Positions 36,155 to 45,005 of a DNA stretch of 64,000 nucleotides are shown here, piece after piece (positions within the stretch are counted from its first letter, which is position 1; the number at the start of each line of letters is the position of its first letter). The notes under the pieces were generated by a model that made no database searches, was not told the DNA's origin, and worked only from the letters and a program-made list of their open reading frames with translations. The translations under genes were made by a program, and so were the position numbers. Source of the stretch: Citrobacter sp. 18056 (lineage in GTDB: Bacteria; Pseudomonadota; Gammaproteobacteria; Enterobacterales; Enterobacteriaceae); contig CACSJR010000019.1 in the NCBI GenBank assembly GCA_902706235.1, positions 1 to 64,000 on the forward strand, given 5' to 3'.

Positions 36155-37069
36155 TCACAACGAATTACGAAAGTCCAAAAAGCCCTGGCGCCCCAAAGGG
36201 ACAACCGAGCACGGATCCTGATGAATAATGACATCAGAACCCGGAAAGCGAAGTAATAACACCTGCTCAACCTGTTCAGCCACTAAATGCGCCTGAACCA
36301 ACGGCAGATTATCTTCCATTTCCAAATGAATCTGAATAAAGCGAGTCGGCCCTGACTGCCGCGTACGTAGGTCATGCGCACCGCTGACGCCAGGCCACGC
36401 GCTCACGATGTTAATGATTTCTTGACGTTCTTCATCGGGTAACGCCCTGTCCAGTAGCGACTGTACGGCTTCATGCCCCATGCGTATCGCACAATATAAA
36501 ATATAGATACCAATTCCCAATGCAAACAATGCATCAGCGCGATGCCAGCCGTACCACGCCAGCGCAAGCGCCACCAGAATGGCTCCGTTCATCATAACAT
36601 CAGACTGATAATGAAGCATATCGGCGCGCACCGCCTGGCTTTGCGTCTTCCGCACCACCCAGCGCTGGAAGGTCACCAGAATTATCGTACTGATGAGCGC
36701 AATAACCGTCACCGCCATCCCTACGCCAGGTTCGCGCATCGGTTCGGGCGTGATTAAATGCTGAATGCCGGTCAAAAACAGGAACAGCGCCGAGCCGGAA
36801 ATAAACATACTCTGAGCCAGCGCCGCGAGAGATTCAGCTTTACCATGACCAAAAGTATGCTCTTCATCGGCAGGCTGCAGCGAATAGCGCACCACCAACA
36901 GGTTAGTCAGCGAGGCGGCGATATCCACCAACGAATCCACCAGCGCCGCCAGAATACTGACGGACCCGGTGTACCACCACGCAAAAATCTTGATCAAAAG
37001 TAACGCCGAAGCCATTACCGTCGCGGCAATCGCCGCCCGGCTGACCAGACGGCCATAGGTTTGATTCAT
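36155..37069 (-). CDS. fieF: Cation diffusion facilitator FieF (iron/zinc efflux)
   Basis: Proton antiporter exporting ferrous iron or zinc. 304 residues from ATG 37069 ([13 protein letters not shown]); an 82-codon in-frame extension upstream is rejected since it covers the promoter region and does not match the family. Six membrane segments; the transport-site residues lie in [12 protein letters not shown] and in [11 protein letters not shown]; the cytoplasmic C-terminal domain carries HDLRTRQSG and QIHLEMEDN. Lies between pfkA and cpxP as in E. coli. Confidence 0.95.
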   Translation of the reverse strand: MNQTYGRLVSRAAIAATVMASALLLIKIFAWWYTGSVSILAALVDSLVDIAASLTNLLVVRYSLQPADEEHTFGHGKAESLAALAQSMFISGSALFLFLTGIQHLITPEPMREPGVGMAVTVIALISTIILVTFQRWVVRKTQSQAVRADMLHYQSDVMMNGAILVALALAWYGWHRADALFALGIGIYILYCAIRMGHEAVQSLLDRALPDEERQEIINIVSAWPGVSGAHDLRTRQSGPTRFIQIHLEMEDNLPLVQAHLVAEQVEQVLLLRFPGSDVIIHQDPCSVVPLGRQGFLDFRNSL

Positions 37070-37138
37070 AAACACTCCCACTCTCTTATGCGGGTAGTAT
37101 AGCGGAATGTGATTAAGGTCAGTTGCCGGAAAAAAGGC

Positions 37139-37196
37139 AAAAAAAACCCCCTCATCATGAGGGGGAAGACAGGGATGGTGTCTATGGCAAGGAAAA
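37139..37196 (-). ncRNA. cpxQ: CpxQ small RNA from the cpxP 3' UTR
   Basis: The minus-strand sequence begins TTTTCCTTGCCATAGACACC, matching from memory the RNase E-processed CpxQ of E. coli and Salmonella, and ends in a terminator CCCCCTC-atgat-GAGGGGG plus eight T. 58 nt. CpxQ with Hfq represses mRNAs of inner-membrane and envelope proteins (for example cpxP-independent targets such as nhaB) during envelope stress. Confidence 0.85.
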
Positions 37197-37205
37197 CAGG
37201 GTGTA

Positions 37206-37712
37206 TTACTGGTTACTACGGGTATTGCTACTGCTACTAAACAGCGTCGACATCGAGCCTTGCTGCATCTGTGCAACCTCCCGCAACTGATCCATTCGTT
37301 GCTGGTGTCGTTCATTTAAAATCGCTTGCTGGTCTGGCGTTAACAGGCGAAACATCTGGTTGCGAACCCGGGCCATTTCGACCTGGCGGACAACCTGCTC
37401 CTGCGCCATTTTCTCTGCCTGTGCCTGCACAGCGATTTCATCAAATTTATCTGCGGTGACAAGCTTATGCATTGTCTCCATTTCGCTAACATTAACAGGG
37501 GGCTGCTGTCGCCGAGCCTGTTGCATCAGATCACGCATCTGTTGACGCTGATATTCGGTTAAACTTATGCCGTCAAACATATGGCCCTGATGACTGCTCT
37601 GCGTCGCCCCGTCATTAGGGGTCCAGTTAACGCTGGTGACGACTTCAGCAGCCTGGCTATTCGCACTTAGCGCCAGCGTTGAGGCCATGACGGCAGCGAT
37701 AACATTGCGCAT
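37206..37712 (-). CDS. cpxP: Periplasmic Cpx regulator and chaperone CpxP
   Basis: Periplasmic dimer that damps CpxA and delivers misfolded pilus proteins to DegP. 168 residues from ATG 37712, which has GGAG seven bases upstream; a TTG one codon earlier is less likely. Signal peptide to about residue 21 (NSQA-AEV). Two LTxxQ motifs, LTEYQ and LTPDQ, mark the Spy/CpxP family. Divergent from cpxRA across a CpxR box; the mRNA 3' end releases CpxQ. Confidence 0.96.
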   Translation of the reverse strand: MRNVIAAVMASTLALSANSQAAEVVTSVNWTPNDGATQSSHQGHMFDGISLTEYQRQQMRDLMQQARRQQPPVNVSEMETMHKLVTADKFDEIAVQAQAEKMAQEQVVRQVEMARVRNQMFRLLTPDQQAILNERHQQRMDQLREVAQMQQGSMSTLFSSSSNTRSNQ

Positions 37713-37792
37713 CAATTGCTCCCAAGTACTTTTGTTTCGCGATTCAACGAGAGCCAGTCTACGATTCAGGCTGCAAACATGCGTCAGGGGGT

Positions 37793-37807
37793 GTAAAACA
37801 ACGTAAA
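37793..37807 (+). promoter_or_regulatory. CpxR box
   Basis: GTAAA-ACAAC-GTAAA exactly fits the CpxR consensus GTAAA-N5-GTAAA, located between cpxP (start 37712) and cpxR (start 37863), so it can serve both. Confidence 0.88.
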
Positions 37808-37862
37808 GTCATGGATTAGCGAGCCTTGATGACGTAATTTCTGCCTCGGAGGTATTAAATTA

Positions 37863-38561
37863 ATGAATAAAATCCTGTTAGTTGATGATGACCGGGAGCT
37901 CACCTCCCTGTTAAAGGAGCTGCTCGACATGGAAGGCTTCAATGTGCTGGTTGCCCACGATGGGGAACAGGCACTGGCGCTTTTGGATGACAGCATCGAC
38001 CTGCTTTTGCTCGACGTAATGATGCCGAAGAAAAATGGCATTGATACCCTTAAAGAGCTGCGACAGACACACCAGACACCGGTCATTATGCTGACCGCAC
38101 GCGGCAGCGAACTCGATCGCGTACTCGGCCTTGAGCTGGGCGCGGACGACTATCTGCCAAAGCCGTTTAACGACCGTGAACTGGTCGCTCGTATTCGCGC
38201 CATTCTGCGCCGTTCCCACTGGAGCGAACAGCAGCAAACCAGTGATACCAGTTCGCCGAACTTAGAAGTGGATTCCCTGAGCCTCAATCCTGGCCGTCAG
38301 GAAGCAAGCTTCGATGGTACGACGCTGGAACTGACCGGCACCGAGTTCACGCTGCTTTACCTGCTGGCGCAGCATCTCGGCCAGGTGGTTTCCCGTGAAC
38401 ATCTGAGCCAGGAAGTGCTGGGCAAACGCTTAACCCCGTTTGACCGTGCTATCGATATGCATATTTCCAACCTGCGCCGTAAATTGCCAGAGCGGAAAGA
38501 TGGTCACCCATGGTTTAAAACCTTACGTGGCCGCGGCTATCTGATGGTGTCCGCTTCATGA
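37863..38561 (+). CDS. cpxR: Envelope-stress response regulator CpxR
   Basis: OmpR-family regulator phosphorylated by CpxA. 232 residues: receiver domain with the acidic pair in LVDDDRE and phospho-acceptor Asp51 in LLLLDVMMPKKNG, Lys in LPKPF, then the winged-helix domain (LTGTEFTLLYLLAQH, RAIDMHISNLRRKL). Overlaps cpxA by four bases (ATGA). Confidence 0.98.
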   Translation: MNKILLVDDDRELTSLLKELLDMEGFNVLVAHDGEQALALLDDSIDLLLLDVMMPKKNGIDTLKELRQTHQTPVIMLTARGSELDRVLGLELGADDYLPKPFNDRELVARIRAILRRSHWSEQQQTSDTSSPNLEVDSLSLNPGRQEASFDGTTLELTGTEFTLLYLLAQHLGQVVSREHLSQEVLGKRLTPFDRAIDMHISNLRRKLPERKDGHPWFKTLRGRGYLMVSAS

Positions 38562-39931
38562 TAGGAAGTTTGACCGCACGCATCTTTGCCATTTTCTGGT
38601 TAACCCTGGCACTGGTGTTGATGCTGGTACTGATGTTGCCCAAGCTTGATTCGCGCCAGATGACTGAACTGCTGGACAGCGAACAACGCCAGGGTCTGAT
38701 GATTGAGCAGCACGTCGAAGTGGAACTCGCTAACGATCCGCCCAATGATTTGATGTGGTGGCGTCGGCTGTTTCGCGCCATCGACAAATGGGCGCCTCCG
38801 GGACAACGCCTTCTGCTGGTGACCAGCGAAGGCCGGGTGATCGGCGCAGAACGCAACGAAATGCAGATCATTCGTAACTTTATCGGCCAGTCCGATAACG
38901 CCGATCATCCGCAGAAAAAACGCTATGGCCGACTGGAAATGGTAGGGCCTTTCTCCGTTCGTGATGGGGAAGATAACTACCAGCTCTACCTGATTCGCCC
39001 GGCCAGCACCTCGCAATCTGATTTCATCAACCTGCTGTTTGACCGTCCGCTGCTGTTGCTGATTGTCACCATGCTGGTGAGTTCGCCGCTGCTGTTGTGG
39101 CTGGCGTGGAGTCTCGCCAAACCCGCCCGTAAGCTAAAAAATGCCGCCGACGAAGTGGCTCAGGGCAACCTCCGTCAGCATCCGGAGCTTGAATCCGGAC
39201 CGCAAGAGTTCCTCGCCGCCGGTTCCAGTTTCAACCAGATGGTGACGGCGCTCGAAAGGATGATGACCGCCAACCAGCGCCTGCTTTCTGATATCTCCCA
39301 TGAGCTGCGTACGCCGCTAACGCGTCTGCAGTTAGGCACCGCCCTGCTGCGTCGCCGTGCGGGGGAAAGCAAAGAGCTGGAGCGCATCGAAATGGAAGCG
39401 CACCGCCTGGACAGCATGATCAACGATCTGCTGGTGATGTCGCGTAATCAGTCGAAAAACGCCCTGGTGAGCGAAAACCTGAAGGCCAATCAGCTGTGGA
39501 GCGAAGTGCTTGATAACGCGGCGTTTGAAGCGGAACAGATGGGCAAATCATTCACCGTTGAATACCCGCCTGGCCCGTGGCCGCTGTACGGTAACCCGAA
39601 TGCGCTCGAGAGTGCGTTTGAGAATATCGTGCGTAACGCCCTGCGCTATTCACACACCAAAATATCGGTGAGTTTCTCGGTGGATAAAGACGGCATCACG
39701 ATTAACGTCGACGATGACGGCCCGGGCGTGAGTCCGGAAGACAGAGAGCAGATTTTCCGTCCGTTCTATCGCACTGACGAAGCCCGTGACCGTGAATCCG
39801 GCGGAACCGGTCTTGGCCTGGCGATTGTCGAAACCGCAATTCAGCAGCACCGCGGCTGGGTCAAAGCCGACGACAGCCCGCTGGGTGGCTTACGTCTGAC
39901 CTTGTGGTTGCCGTTGTATAAACGGGGTTAA
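38558..39931 (+). CDS. cpxA: Envelope-stress sensor histidine kinase CpxA
   Basis: Inner-membrane kinase and phosphatase for CpxR. 457 residues: first membrane segment about 7-28, a periplasmic sensor loop to about 163, second membrane segment about 164-185, HAMP, DHp with the phospho-acceptor His in SDISHELRTPLTR, and the ATP-binding domain with N box FENIVRNALRYS, G1 DDDGPGV and G2 GGTGLGLAIV. Translationally coupled to cpxR. Confidence 0.98.
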   Translation: MIGSLTARIFAIFWLTLALVLMLVLMLPKLDSRQMTELLDSEQRQGLMIEQHVEVELANDPPNDLMWWRRLFRAIDKWAPPGQRLLLVTSEGRVIGAERNEMQIIRNFIGQSDNADHPQKKRYGRLEMVGPFSVRDGEDNYQLYLIRPASTSQSDFINLLFDRPLLLLIVTMLVSSPLLLWLAWSLAKPARKLKNAADEVAQGNLRQHPELESGPQEFLAAGSSFNQMVTALERMMTANQRLLSDISHELRTPLTRLQLGTALLRRRAGESKELERIEMEAHRLDSMINDLLVMSRNQSKNALVSENLKANQLWSEVLDNAAFEAEQMGKSFTVEYPPGPWPLYGNPNALESAFENIVRNALRYSHTKISVSFSVDKDGITINVDDDGPGVSPEDREQIFRPFYRTDEARDRESGGTGLGLAIVETAIQQHRGWVKADDSPLGGLRLTLWLPLYKRG

Positions 39932-39978
39932 GGTTTTACCCCTCGCCCGACAAGGGAGAGGGGTAGGATGAGGGGAAT

Positions 39979-40653
39979 TTACTTCCCCCATAACCGCCGT
40001 GAATTATCCTCGATATGCCCGCTCAAGCGCCGCTTCTGCATCGTCCTCGTCCAGCTCACCGATAACCCCGCCGCCGACAGCAAACGGCGATACTCCTCAT
40101 CGTCATAGGGCGTATGCCACGCAATCGCCGCCGCGTCATGCACCGACACATCACTCAGGCGCGAGACGAGCTCCAGTGGCTGCTCGCTCGACACCTTTCC
40201 TGCCATAATTACCCGATACAGCCAGCCCATTTTGCCGCTGCTTTGCATCAGGGAAGACAGATCGTTAATGCCGAAATGATAATTGAGCTTAAAGCACGGC
40301 GAACGCGGCTGCGTGACCTGAATCAGCGCGTCTCCCCAACGGAAAATATCGCCAATAAACACGTTTTTTTCCGTCAGCCCGACCGTCGATAAGTTCTCGC
40401 CAAACCCCGGAGCGCAAAATAATTCAGCCTGCTCGGGAAACTCGCGCACCCAATCGGCGTAATGCTCGCGCGGATAATGACACAGCGCGCGATCGGGCCC
40501 GCCGTGAATTTTCTTTTCCGCCTGCTCATCACCCACCAGGCCGCGCTCGGTCAGTTCAAGCTCGCCGTCCACCTGCAACTTTGCAATCGCGCTTGGGCGA
40601 CTGCCCTCGTACTCCCGCACGCTTCCCGTGAATACATTTACCGGATATTGCAT
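39979..40653 (-). CDS. yiiM: MOSC-domain protein YiiM
   Basis: 224 residues from ATG 40653 (MQYPVNVFTG); a longer in-frame start is not supported. MOSC motifs KKIHGGPDRALCHYPREHY and the Cys in PRSPCFKLNYHF suggest molybdenum-cofactor-linked reduction. In E. coli YiiM protects against toxic N-hydroxylated purines such as 6-hydroxylaminopurine. Convergent with cpxA; a GC-rich inverted repeat (about 39940-39963) lies between the two. Confidence 0.93.
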   Translation of the reverse strand: MQYPVNVFTGSVREYEGSRPSAIAKLQVDGELELTERGLVGDEQAEKKIHGGPDRALCHYPREHYADWVREFPEQAELFCAPGFGENLSTVGLTEKNVFIGDIFRWGDALIQVTQPRSPCFKLNYHFGINDLSSLMQSSGKMGWLYRVIMAGKVSSEQPLELVSRLSDVSVHDAAAIAWHTPYDDEEYRRLLSAAGLSVSWTRTMQKRRLSGHIEDNSRRLWGK

Positions 40654-40798
40654 CTTCCCTCTCCTGTTCCCGACCCTCATTACCGCTATTTTTGCACGTA
40701 AACTGCGCAAAATGCGACATGCGTAAAGCCGTTGCTGAACGATTCATGTTATCCATTAGTTAAATTGAAACGCCATTTCACTATAAGGAGTCAACGAC

Positions 40799-41692
40799 AT
40801 GACCCAGCATCTTCGTTTTACCGGCGTCTGGTGCCCCTCGATTACCCCGATGGACAGGGAAGGACAGATTGATTACGACGGGCTGAAACAGCATCTCACC
40901 CGCCTCACCGACGCACGCATCGACGTTATCCTGCTAATGGGCAGCATTGGCGAATTCGCGTCGTTTTCGCTGGAAGAACGCCTGACGCTTATCCGCAAAG
41001 CGCGGGCGATGTCACCCCTGACGATGGTCGCCAACGTCTCATCCACCTGCCTCAGCGACGTTTTCCTGATGGCGCAGACCGCTTATTCTTCGGGCTACGA
41101 TGCGGTGATGGTGCTGCCGCCGTACTACTACGGCCAGACAGAAAATCAGGTGCTGAGCTATTTCCGTGAGATTGGCCACCGCCTCGACGGCAAATGGTTC
41201 GCCTACAATTTCCCGGCGCGAACCGGCTGCGATATCACGCCCGAAATTGCCGCCACGCTTGCTGCTGAATTTCCGCACTTCGCGGGCATCAAGGATACGG
41301 TTGATTGCCAGTCGCACACCCGCAACATGATCCATGCCACCAAAGCGGTGCGAGCCGATTTTGCCGTGCTGTCGGGCTACGACGAATACTTCATTCCGAA
41401 CCTGATGGCAGGCGGCGCTGGGGTGATTTCTGGGCTGAATAACGTCATGCCTGAGCTGTTTGTTCAGGCACGGGAAGCATGGCAGGAAGGTGACTTAACC
41501 GCATTGACGCACGCTCAACGGGAGATCGGCCGCTTCATGGCAATTTACGCTATTGGTGATGATTTCGTGACCACGATTAAAACCGTCGTCTCTCGCAAAT
41601 TCGGTTACTGCACACCCGTTTCGCGCAACGCGGGCGGGACGCTCAACGCTGAACAGCTGGCAACCGTCGACCGTCAGTTCGGCATTCGCTAA
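40799..41692 (+). CDS. DapA-family aldolase, probably 2-keto-3-deoxy acid specific
   Basis: 297 residues of the dihydrodipicolinate synthase / N-acetylneuraminate lyase family. Seen: the GSIGEFASFSLEER phosphate/carboxylate loop, the active-site Tyr in YNFPARTG and the Schiff-base Lys in GIKDTVD. The sequence resembles E. coli YagE (GIKDTIDS, YNFPDLTG, GYDD), a 2-keto-3-deoxygluconate aldolase, more than DapA. Convergent with kdgT, the 2-keto-3-deoxygluconate permease. This neighbour suggests cleavage of 2-keto-3-deoxygluconate or a similar acid to pyruvate and an aldehyde; that is inference. Not present at this place in E. coli K-12. A TAAGGAG ribosome site precedes ATG 40799. Confidence 0.8.
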   Translation: MTQHLRFTGVWCPSITPMDREGQIDYDGLKQHLTRLTDARIDVILLMGSIGEFASFSLEERLTLIRKARAMSPLTMVANVSSTCLSDVFLMAQTAYSSGYDAVMVLPPYYYGQTENQVLSYFREIGHRLDGKWFAYNFPARTGCDITPEIAATLAAEFPHFAGIKDTVDCQSHTRNMIHATKAVRADFAVLSGYDEYFIPNLMAGGAGVISGLNNVMPELFVQAREAWQEGDLTALTHAQREIGRFMAIYAIGDDFVTTIKTVVSRKFGYCTPVSRNAGGTLNAEQLATVDRQFGIR

Positions 41693-41702
41693 AAACAAAA
41701 AA

Positions 41703-41748
41703 GCCCGGTTACGCCGGGCCTCTAGTGGCAGGCCCGGCATAACCGGGC
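41703..41748. terminator. Large inverted repeat between the aldolase gene and kdgT
   Basis: GCCCGGTTACGCCGGGCC and GGCCCGGCATAACCGGGC are 18-bp arms with one mismatch and a 10-bp loop; each arm is itself nearly palindromic. A-rich sequence before 41703 gives a T run on the minus strand, so it should terminate kdgT. Confidence 0.75.
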
Positions 41749-41761
41749 AGAATAATCGCCG

Positions 41762-42745
41762 CTATTTCACCGTATTACGCACATCAATCGCCACCGCTCT
41801 GGCTTTCACTCTGCGTGACCAGACAGACGTAATAATCGGCACCAGAATCGAGGTAACAATCACCGAGGTCGCCACCAGCGACGTCGCTGCCGGGGCCATC
41901 GGTTTAAACGCAGGAACCATTTCCGCAATTAACACCGGCGTAGCAACCGCAGCTCCCGCAGAACTGGATGCCGCAATCCCTGCGGTACCGTCACCGCCGC
42001 CAATCAGCTTATCGGCAATGATCAGCGGGATTCCCGTCACTACAATCACTGCCAGACCCAGCACAATTCCCAGCACGCCAGTTTGGGCGATCACGCTTAA
42101 ATCGATGGTATTACCCAGCGCGAAGGCGAAGAACGGGATCAACGTTTGCACCGCTTTGCCGAAGAACTCCCGCAGTTCAGGATCCAGATTACCCAAGAGG
42201 AAACCGACCAGGAACGGCAGCACCGCGCCGACAAACACGTGCGGCTCGAACGAGGCAATACCCGCTGTGCCGAGAATAATCATGGTCATCAGCGGGCCGG
42301 ATTCCAGCGACATCAGGACGAACGCACCCGCTTCTTCTTTGGTGCCGTACTGCTGCATGATAGAGGCGTACAGCCCGCCGTTGGTCATGTCCATACACGC
42401 CACCAGCGCCAGCGTGGATAGCCCGGCGAAGAACCCAGCCTCAACGCCATGCTCAGGGATAATACGGGATGCAATGGCGGCAACCACCCACGCCACAGCA
42501 ATTTTGGTCACGACCAGCGTGCCGGATTTACGCAGAACCGTACCGGTCGCACTCAGTTTGATGGAGGCGCCCATACAGAAAAACCACACCGCCAGAATCG
42601 GCACCGTGCCGGTGATCATCCCATTAGTGAATGAGCCGAAGTACTTACACGCACCAGGAGAAAAGGTATGACACAGTGCGCCGATAAACAGCGGAACCAG
42701 CATCATGCCACCGGGGATTTTTTCAATTGCACGTTTGATTTGCAT
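41762..42745 (-). CDS. kdgT: 2-keto-3-deoxygluconate permease
   Basis: Proton symporter for 2-keto-3-deoxygluconate. 327 residues with about ten membrane segments, very close to E. coli KdgT ([62 protein letters not shown]). A possible KdgR operator lies 125 bp upstream. Confidence 0.96.
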   Translation of the reverse strand: MQIKRAIEKIPGGMMLVPLFIGALCHTFSPGACKYFGSFTNGMITGTVPILAVWFFCMGASIKLSATGTVLRKSGTLVVTKIAVAWVVAAIASRIIPEHGVEAGFFAGLSTLALVACMDMTNGGLYASIMQQYGTKEEAGAFVLMSLESGPLMTMIILGTAGIASFEPHVFVGAVLPFLVGFLLGNLDPELREFFGKAVQTLIPFFAFALGNTIDLSVIAQTGVLGIVLGLAVIVVTGIPLIIADKLIGGGDGTAGIAASSSAGAAVATPVLIAEMVPAFKPMAPAATSLVATSVIVTSILVPIITSVWSRRVKARAVAIDVRNTVK

Positions 42746-42868
42746 GTCACCACCCGTAAGAACCTGTTGTATTGGCTATATTTTCAGCGTTGTTGTGCGC
42801 TCGGGAGCGCCGCAACAGGCAAAACAATAGTCCCTACGGGGAGAAAGAACAGTGATCACACAAACAAA

Positions 42869-42885
42869 TTGAAACGAGGTTTTAT
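42869..42885. promoter_or_regulatory. Possible KdgR operator of kdgT
   Basis: TTGAAACGAGGTTTTAT fits the KdgR-type pattern TGAAA-N5-TTTYA upstream of kdgT. KdgR represses 2-keto-3-deoxygluconate genes in enterobacteria; the site here is inferred from the motif and its place. Confidence 0.5.
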
Positions 42886-42943
42886 ATTTAGAGGATCAAT
42901 GTTTTTATTTTTGACGTTTATCACATCCCACGCATGCAGGCAT

Positions 42944-42973
42944 AAAAAAACCCCGCTATTCAGCAGGGTTTTT
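42944..42973 (-). terminator. sodA terminator
   Basis: On the minus strand AAACCCTGCT-gaata-GCGGGG followed by TTTTTTT, 35 bp after the sodA stop. Confidence 0.85.
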
Positions 42974-43008
42974 GTGCTGCCAGAAGGCAACAGAGGCGTG
43001 GGGTCGCC

Positions 43009-43629
43009 TTATTTTTTAGCCGCGAAACGTGCAGCAGCTTCATCCCAGTTCACCACGTCCCAGAACGCTTTGATGTAGTCCGGGCGACGGTTCTGGAATT
43101 TCAGGTAGTAAGCGTGCTCCCACACGTCCAGGCCCAGGATTGGGAAACCGGAGGTGCCAGAAACAGCTTCACCCATCAGTGGGGAATCCTGGTTAGCGGT
43201 AGAAACAACGGCCAGTTTGCCGTCTTTCAGTACCAGCCACGCCCAGCCAGAGCCGAAACGGGTAGCAGCAGCTTTCTCGAACTCTTCTTTGAATTTCTCA
43301 ACAGAGCCGAAGGTGCTTTCGATAGCCGCTTTCAGGTCGCCCTGCAGAGTAGTACCGGTTTTCAGGCCTTTCCAGAACAGGCTGTGGTTTGCGTGACCGC
43401 CAGCGTTGTTACGCAGAACGTTTTTCTTGTCTGCTGGCAGCTGATCCAGTTTGGTGATCAGTTCTTCAACAGGCAGGTTTGCAAACTCAGGCAGGCTTTC
43501 CAGCGCAGCATTCGCGTTGTTCACATAGGCCTGGTGGTGTTTAGAGTGATGGATTTCCATCGTCTGCTTGTCGAAGTGCGGCTCAAGGGCGTCGTACGCG
43601 TACGGCAGGGATGGCAGTGTATAACTCAT
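43009..43629 (-). CDS. sodA: Manganese superoxide dismutase
   Basis: Cytoplasmic Mn-SOD. 206 residues from ATG 43629 ([12 protein letters not shown]). Metal ligands: His in [11 protein letters not shown] (about 27), His in [10 protein letters not shown] (about 82), Asp in [10 protein letters not shown] and His of the same motif (about 168 and 172); QDSPLMG favours the manganese form. A Fur-like box upstream suggests iron control. Confidence 0.97.
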   Translation of the reverse strand: MSYTLPSLPYAYDALEPHFDKQTMEIHHSKHHQAYVNNANAALESLPEFANLPVEELITKLDQLPADKKNVLRNNAGGHANHSLFWKGLKTGTTLQGDLKAAIESTFGSVEKFKEEFEKAAATRFGSGWAWLVLKDGKLAVVSTANQDSPLMGEAVSGTSGFPILGLDVWEHAYYLKFQNRRPDYIKAFWDVVNWDEAAARFAAKK

Positions 43630-43704
43630 ATTCATCTCCAATTATCATCGGGCGGCAGAGGTGTTACGCCGCGTAAGCAGTTGGTCCATTATAGTTAATT
43701 AAAT

Positions 43705-43723
43705 GATATTGAAAATGTTTATC
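43705..43723. promoter_or_regulatory. Fur box upstream of sodA
   Basis: GATATTGAAAATGTTTATC matches the 19-bp Fur consensus at 15 positions and lies 76 bp before the sodA start, as in E. coli where Fur represses sodA. Confidence 0.7.
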
Positions 43724-43917
43724 AATGCCGTAATTTTAATAAGGTTATAACTTTTAGGTATGTGGCTGATTTTGTGAGCCCGCTCAAGGGTAACACGCGC
43801 TTTTTGCCAGGTATGGGGCATGGACGGCAGCGGTCTGAAGGTTAATCAATTGACTAATTTTTACACTCGTCACGTCAGATGAAAGATTCATCGATGTAAA
43901 ACATTGAGGGTAAAAAA

Positions 43918-44952
43918 ATGAGTCACGCGATTACGATGGGTATTCTTTGGCATTTGATAGGTGCGGCCAGTGCAGCCTGTTTCTATGCCCCATTCAAGAA
44001 AGTTAAAAATTGGTCCTGGGAAACCATGTGGGCGATTGGTGGTTTTGTCTCATGGTTAATTCTGCCCTGGGCCATCAGCGCCATGTTGTTACCTGATTTC
44101 TGGGCGTACTACCGTTCCTTTAATGCCTCTACGCTGCTGCCGGTGTTTCTGTTTGGCGCGATGTGGGGCATCGGCAATATCAACTACGGCCTGACCATGC
44201 GCTATCTCGGCATGTCGATGGGGATTGGTATCGCCATCGGCATCACGCTAATTGTCGGCACCCTGATGACCCCGATTATCAACGGTCAGTTCCACGTGCT
44301 GGTCGGCACCGAAGGCGGGCGAATGACGCTGTTGGGCGTGCTGGTGGCCGTGATTGGCGTGGGTATCGTCACACGCGCCGGTCAGCTGAAAGAACGCAAA
44401 ATGGGTATCAAAGCCGAAGAGTTCAACCTGAAAAAGGGGCTGATTCTGGCGGTAATGTGCGGCATTTTCTCGGCGGGGATGTCCTTCGCCATGAACGCGG
44501 CCAAACCGATGCATGAAGCGGCGGCCGCCCTCGGCGTCGATCCCCTGTACGTGGCACTGCCAAGCTACGTCATCATCATGGGCGGTGGCGCAGTGATTAA
44601 CCTCGGCTTCTGCTTCTTCCGCCTGGCAACCAAGCCAAACCTGTCGGTAAAAGCAGACTTCTCACTAGCAAAACCGATGATCATCGGCAATATCCTGTTT
44701 TCCGCCCTCGCGGGCCTGATGTGGTATTTGCAGTTCTTTTTCTACGCCTGGGGCCACGCCAGCATTCCGGCGCAGTACGATTACATGAGCTGGATGCTGC
44801 ACATGAGTTTCTACGTGCTGTGCGGCGGTTTGGTCGGGTTAATTATGAAAGAGTGGAACAATGCCGGCCGTCGTCCGATCGGTGTGCTGAGTCTGGGCTG
44901 CGTGGTGATTATCATCGCCGCGAATATCGTGGGCTTAGGCATGGCTAACTGA
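43918..44952 (+). CDS. rhaT: L-rhamnose-proton symporter
   Basis: 344-residue, ten-segment inner-membrane permease for L-rhamnose, same length and near-identical sequence to E. coli RhaT ([24 protein letters not shown] at the start). Upstream (43773-43788) is a half-conserved CRP-like site TGTGAGCCCGCTCAAG, and the stretch at about 43798-43815 contains a TTTTTGCCAGG element that may be a RhaS half site. A second, ABC-type rhamnose uptake system is present at 60234-64000. Confidence 0.96.
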   Translation: MSHAITMGILWHLIGAASAACFYAPFKKVKNWSWETMWAIGGFVSWLILPWAISAMLLPDFWAYYRSFNASTLLPVFLFGAMWGIGNINYGLTMRYLGMSMGIGIAIGITLIVGTLMTPIINGQFHVLVGTEGGRMTLLGVLVAVIGVGIVTRAGQLKERKMGIKAEEFNLKKGLILAVMCGIFSAGMSFAMNAAKPMHEAAAALGVDPLYVALPSYVIIMGGGAVINLGFCFFRLATKPNLSVKADFSLAKPMIIGNILFSALAGLMWYLQFFFYAWGHASIPAQYDYMSWMLHMSFYVLCGGLVGLIMKEWNNAGRRPIGVLSLGCVVIIIAANIVGLGMAN

Positions 44953-44958
44953 TGAATC

Positions 44959-44986
44959 CCCCTCCGTCCCGGGCAGTTCGGAGGGG
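44959..44986. terminator. Hairpin between rhaT and the phosphoesterase gene
   Basis: CCCCTCCG-N12-CGGAGGGG followed by AATAAAAA; lies between convergent genes. Weak as an intrinsic terminator because of the A-rich rather than T-rich tail on the plus strand. Confidence 0.45.
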
Positions 44987-45005
44987 AATAAAAACACTCT
45001 TCTGA

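Noticed and set aside
37070-37315. N-terminal extension of FieF
   Set aside because: The frame is open for 82 more codons but covers the fieF promoter, cpxQ and the cpxP end, is Cys/His/Pro-rich and does not match the FieF family.
43009-43629. Possible iron-type superoxide dismutase
   Set aside because: The metal-site context and the full sequence match SodA (manganese), not SodB.
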